From the NCBI GenBank assembly GCA_003162235.1, contig PMMN01000100.1, positions 1 through 5,774 on the forward strand: a DNA stretch of 5,774 nucleotides, written 5' to 3'. Positions 4,157-5,774 of the stretch are shown here, one piece after another. The stretch is from Actinomycetota bacterium (GTDB taxonomy: Bacteria > Actinomycetota > Thermoleophilia > Gaiellales > Gaiellaceae). The translations under genes and the position numbers were made by a program. Below the pieces are notes generated by a model. The model made no database searches and was not told the DNA's origin. It saw only the letters and a list, made by a program, of their open reading frames with translations. The first letter of the stretch is position 1, and each line of letters opens with the position of its first letter.

Positions 4157-5774
<1,618 letters not shown>

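Overview
The window is GC-rich and gene-dense. Its codon use, its short IF-1, its DEAD-box helicase with an SPTGSGKT-type P-loop, and the DHA2-type exporter suggest a high-GC actinobacterium, possibly of the Thermoleophilia (Solirubrobacter-like) group. This placement rests on protein resemblance from memory, not on a search.

Layout. On the minus strand at the left edge is the N-terminal two thirds of a DEAD-box RNA helicase (start 749, running off the window). Diverging from it on the plus strand is a 37-codon ORF (971-1084) that ends 4 nt before infA (1089-1307). Next on the plus strand come a 77-residue, two-helix membrane protein (1433-1666) and, 27 nt later, a secreted lipoprotein-type alpha/beta hydrolase (1694-2653). 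These two may form an operon. Convergent with the hydrolase, on the minus strand, are a PAQR/hemolysin III family membrane protein (2672-3319), a cold-shock protein gene (3461-3667) and a 14-helix DHA2 (EmrB/QacA-like) drug exporter (4157-5749, GTG start). A 489-bp gene-free stretch (3668-4156) holds the csp leader, a candidate promoter and inverted repeats, plus a likely terminator for the exporter.

How the genes fit together. Helicase, IF-1 and Csp are three RNA/translation factors whose relatives are cold-induced in Escherichia coli. Here they lie within 3.7 kb of each other. The PAQR protein between them belongs to a membrane-homeostasis family. The most unusual signal is in the leaders. 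The Shine-Dalgarno (SD) sequences of the helicase, the 37-codon ORF, the 77-residue membrane protein and csp each form the 3' arm of an inverted repeat that could hide them. The helicase and csp leaders also contain a competing hairpin, as expected of a two-state RNA switch. IF-1 has no SD of its own and appears to depend on translation of the 37-codon ORF just ahead of it. Whether these are real thermo- or helicase-responsive switches is inference; the pairings themselves are visible in the sequence.
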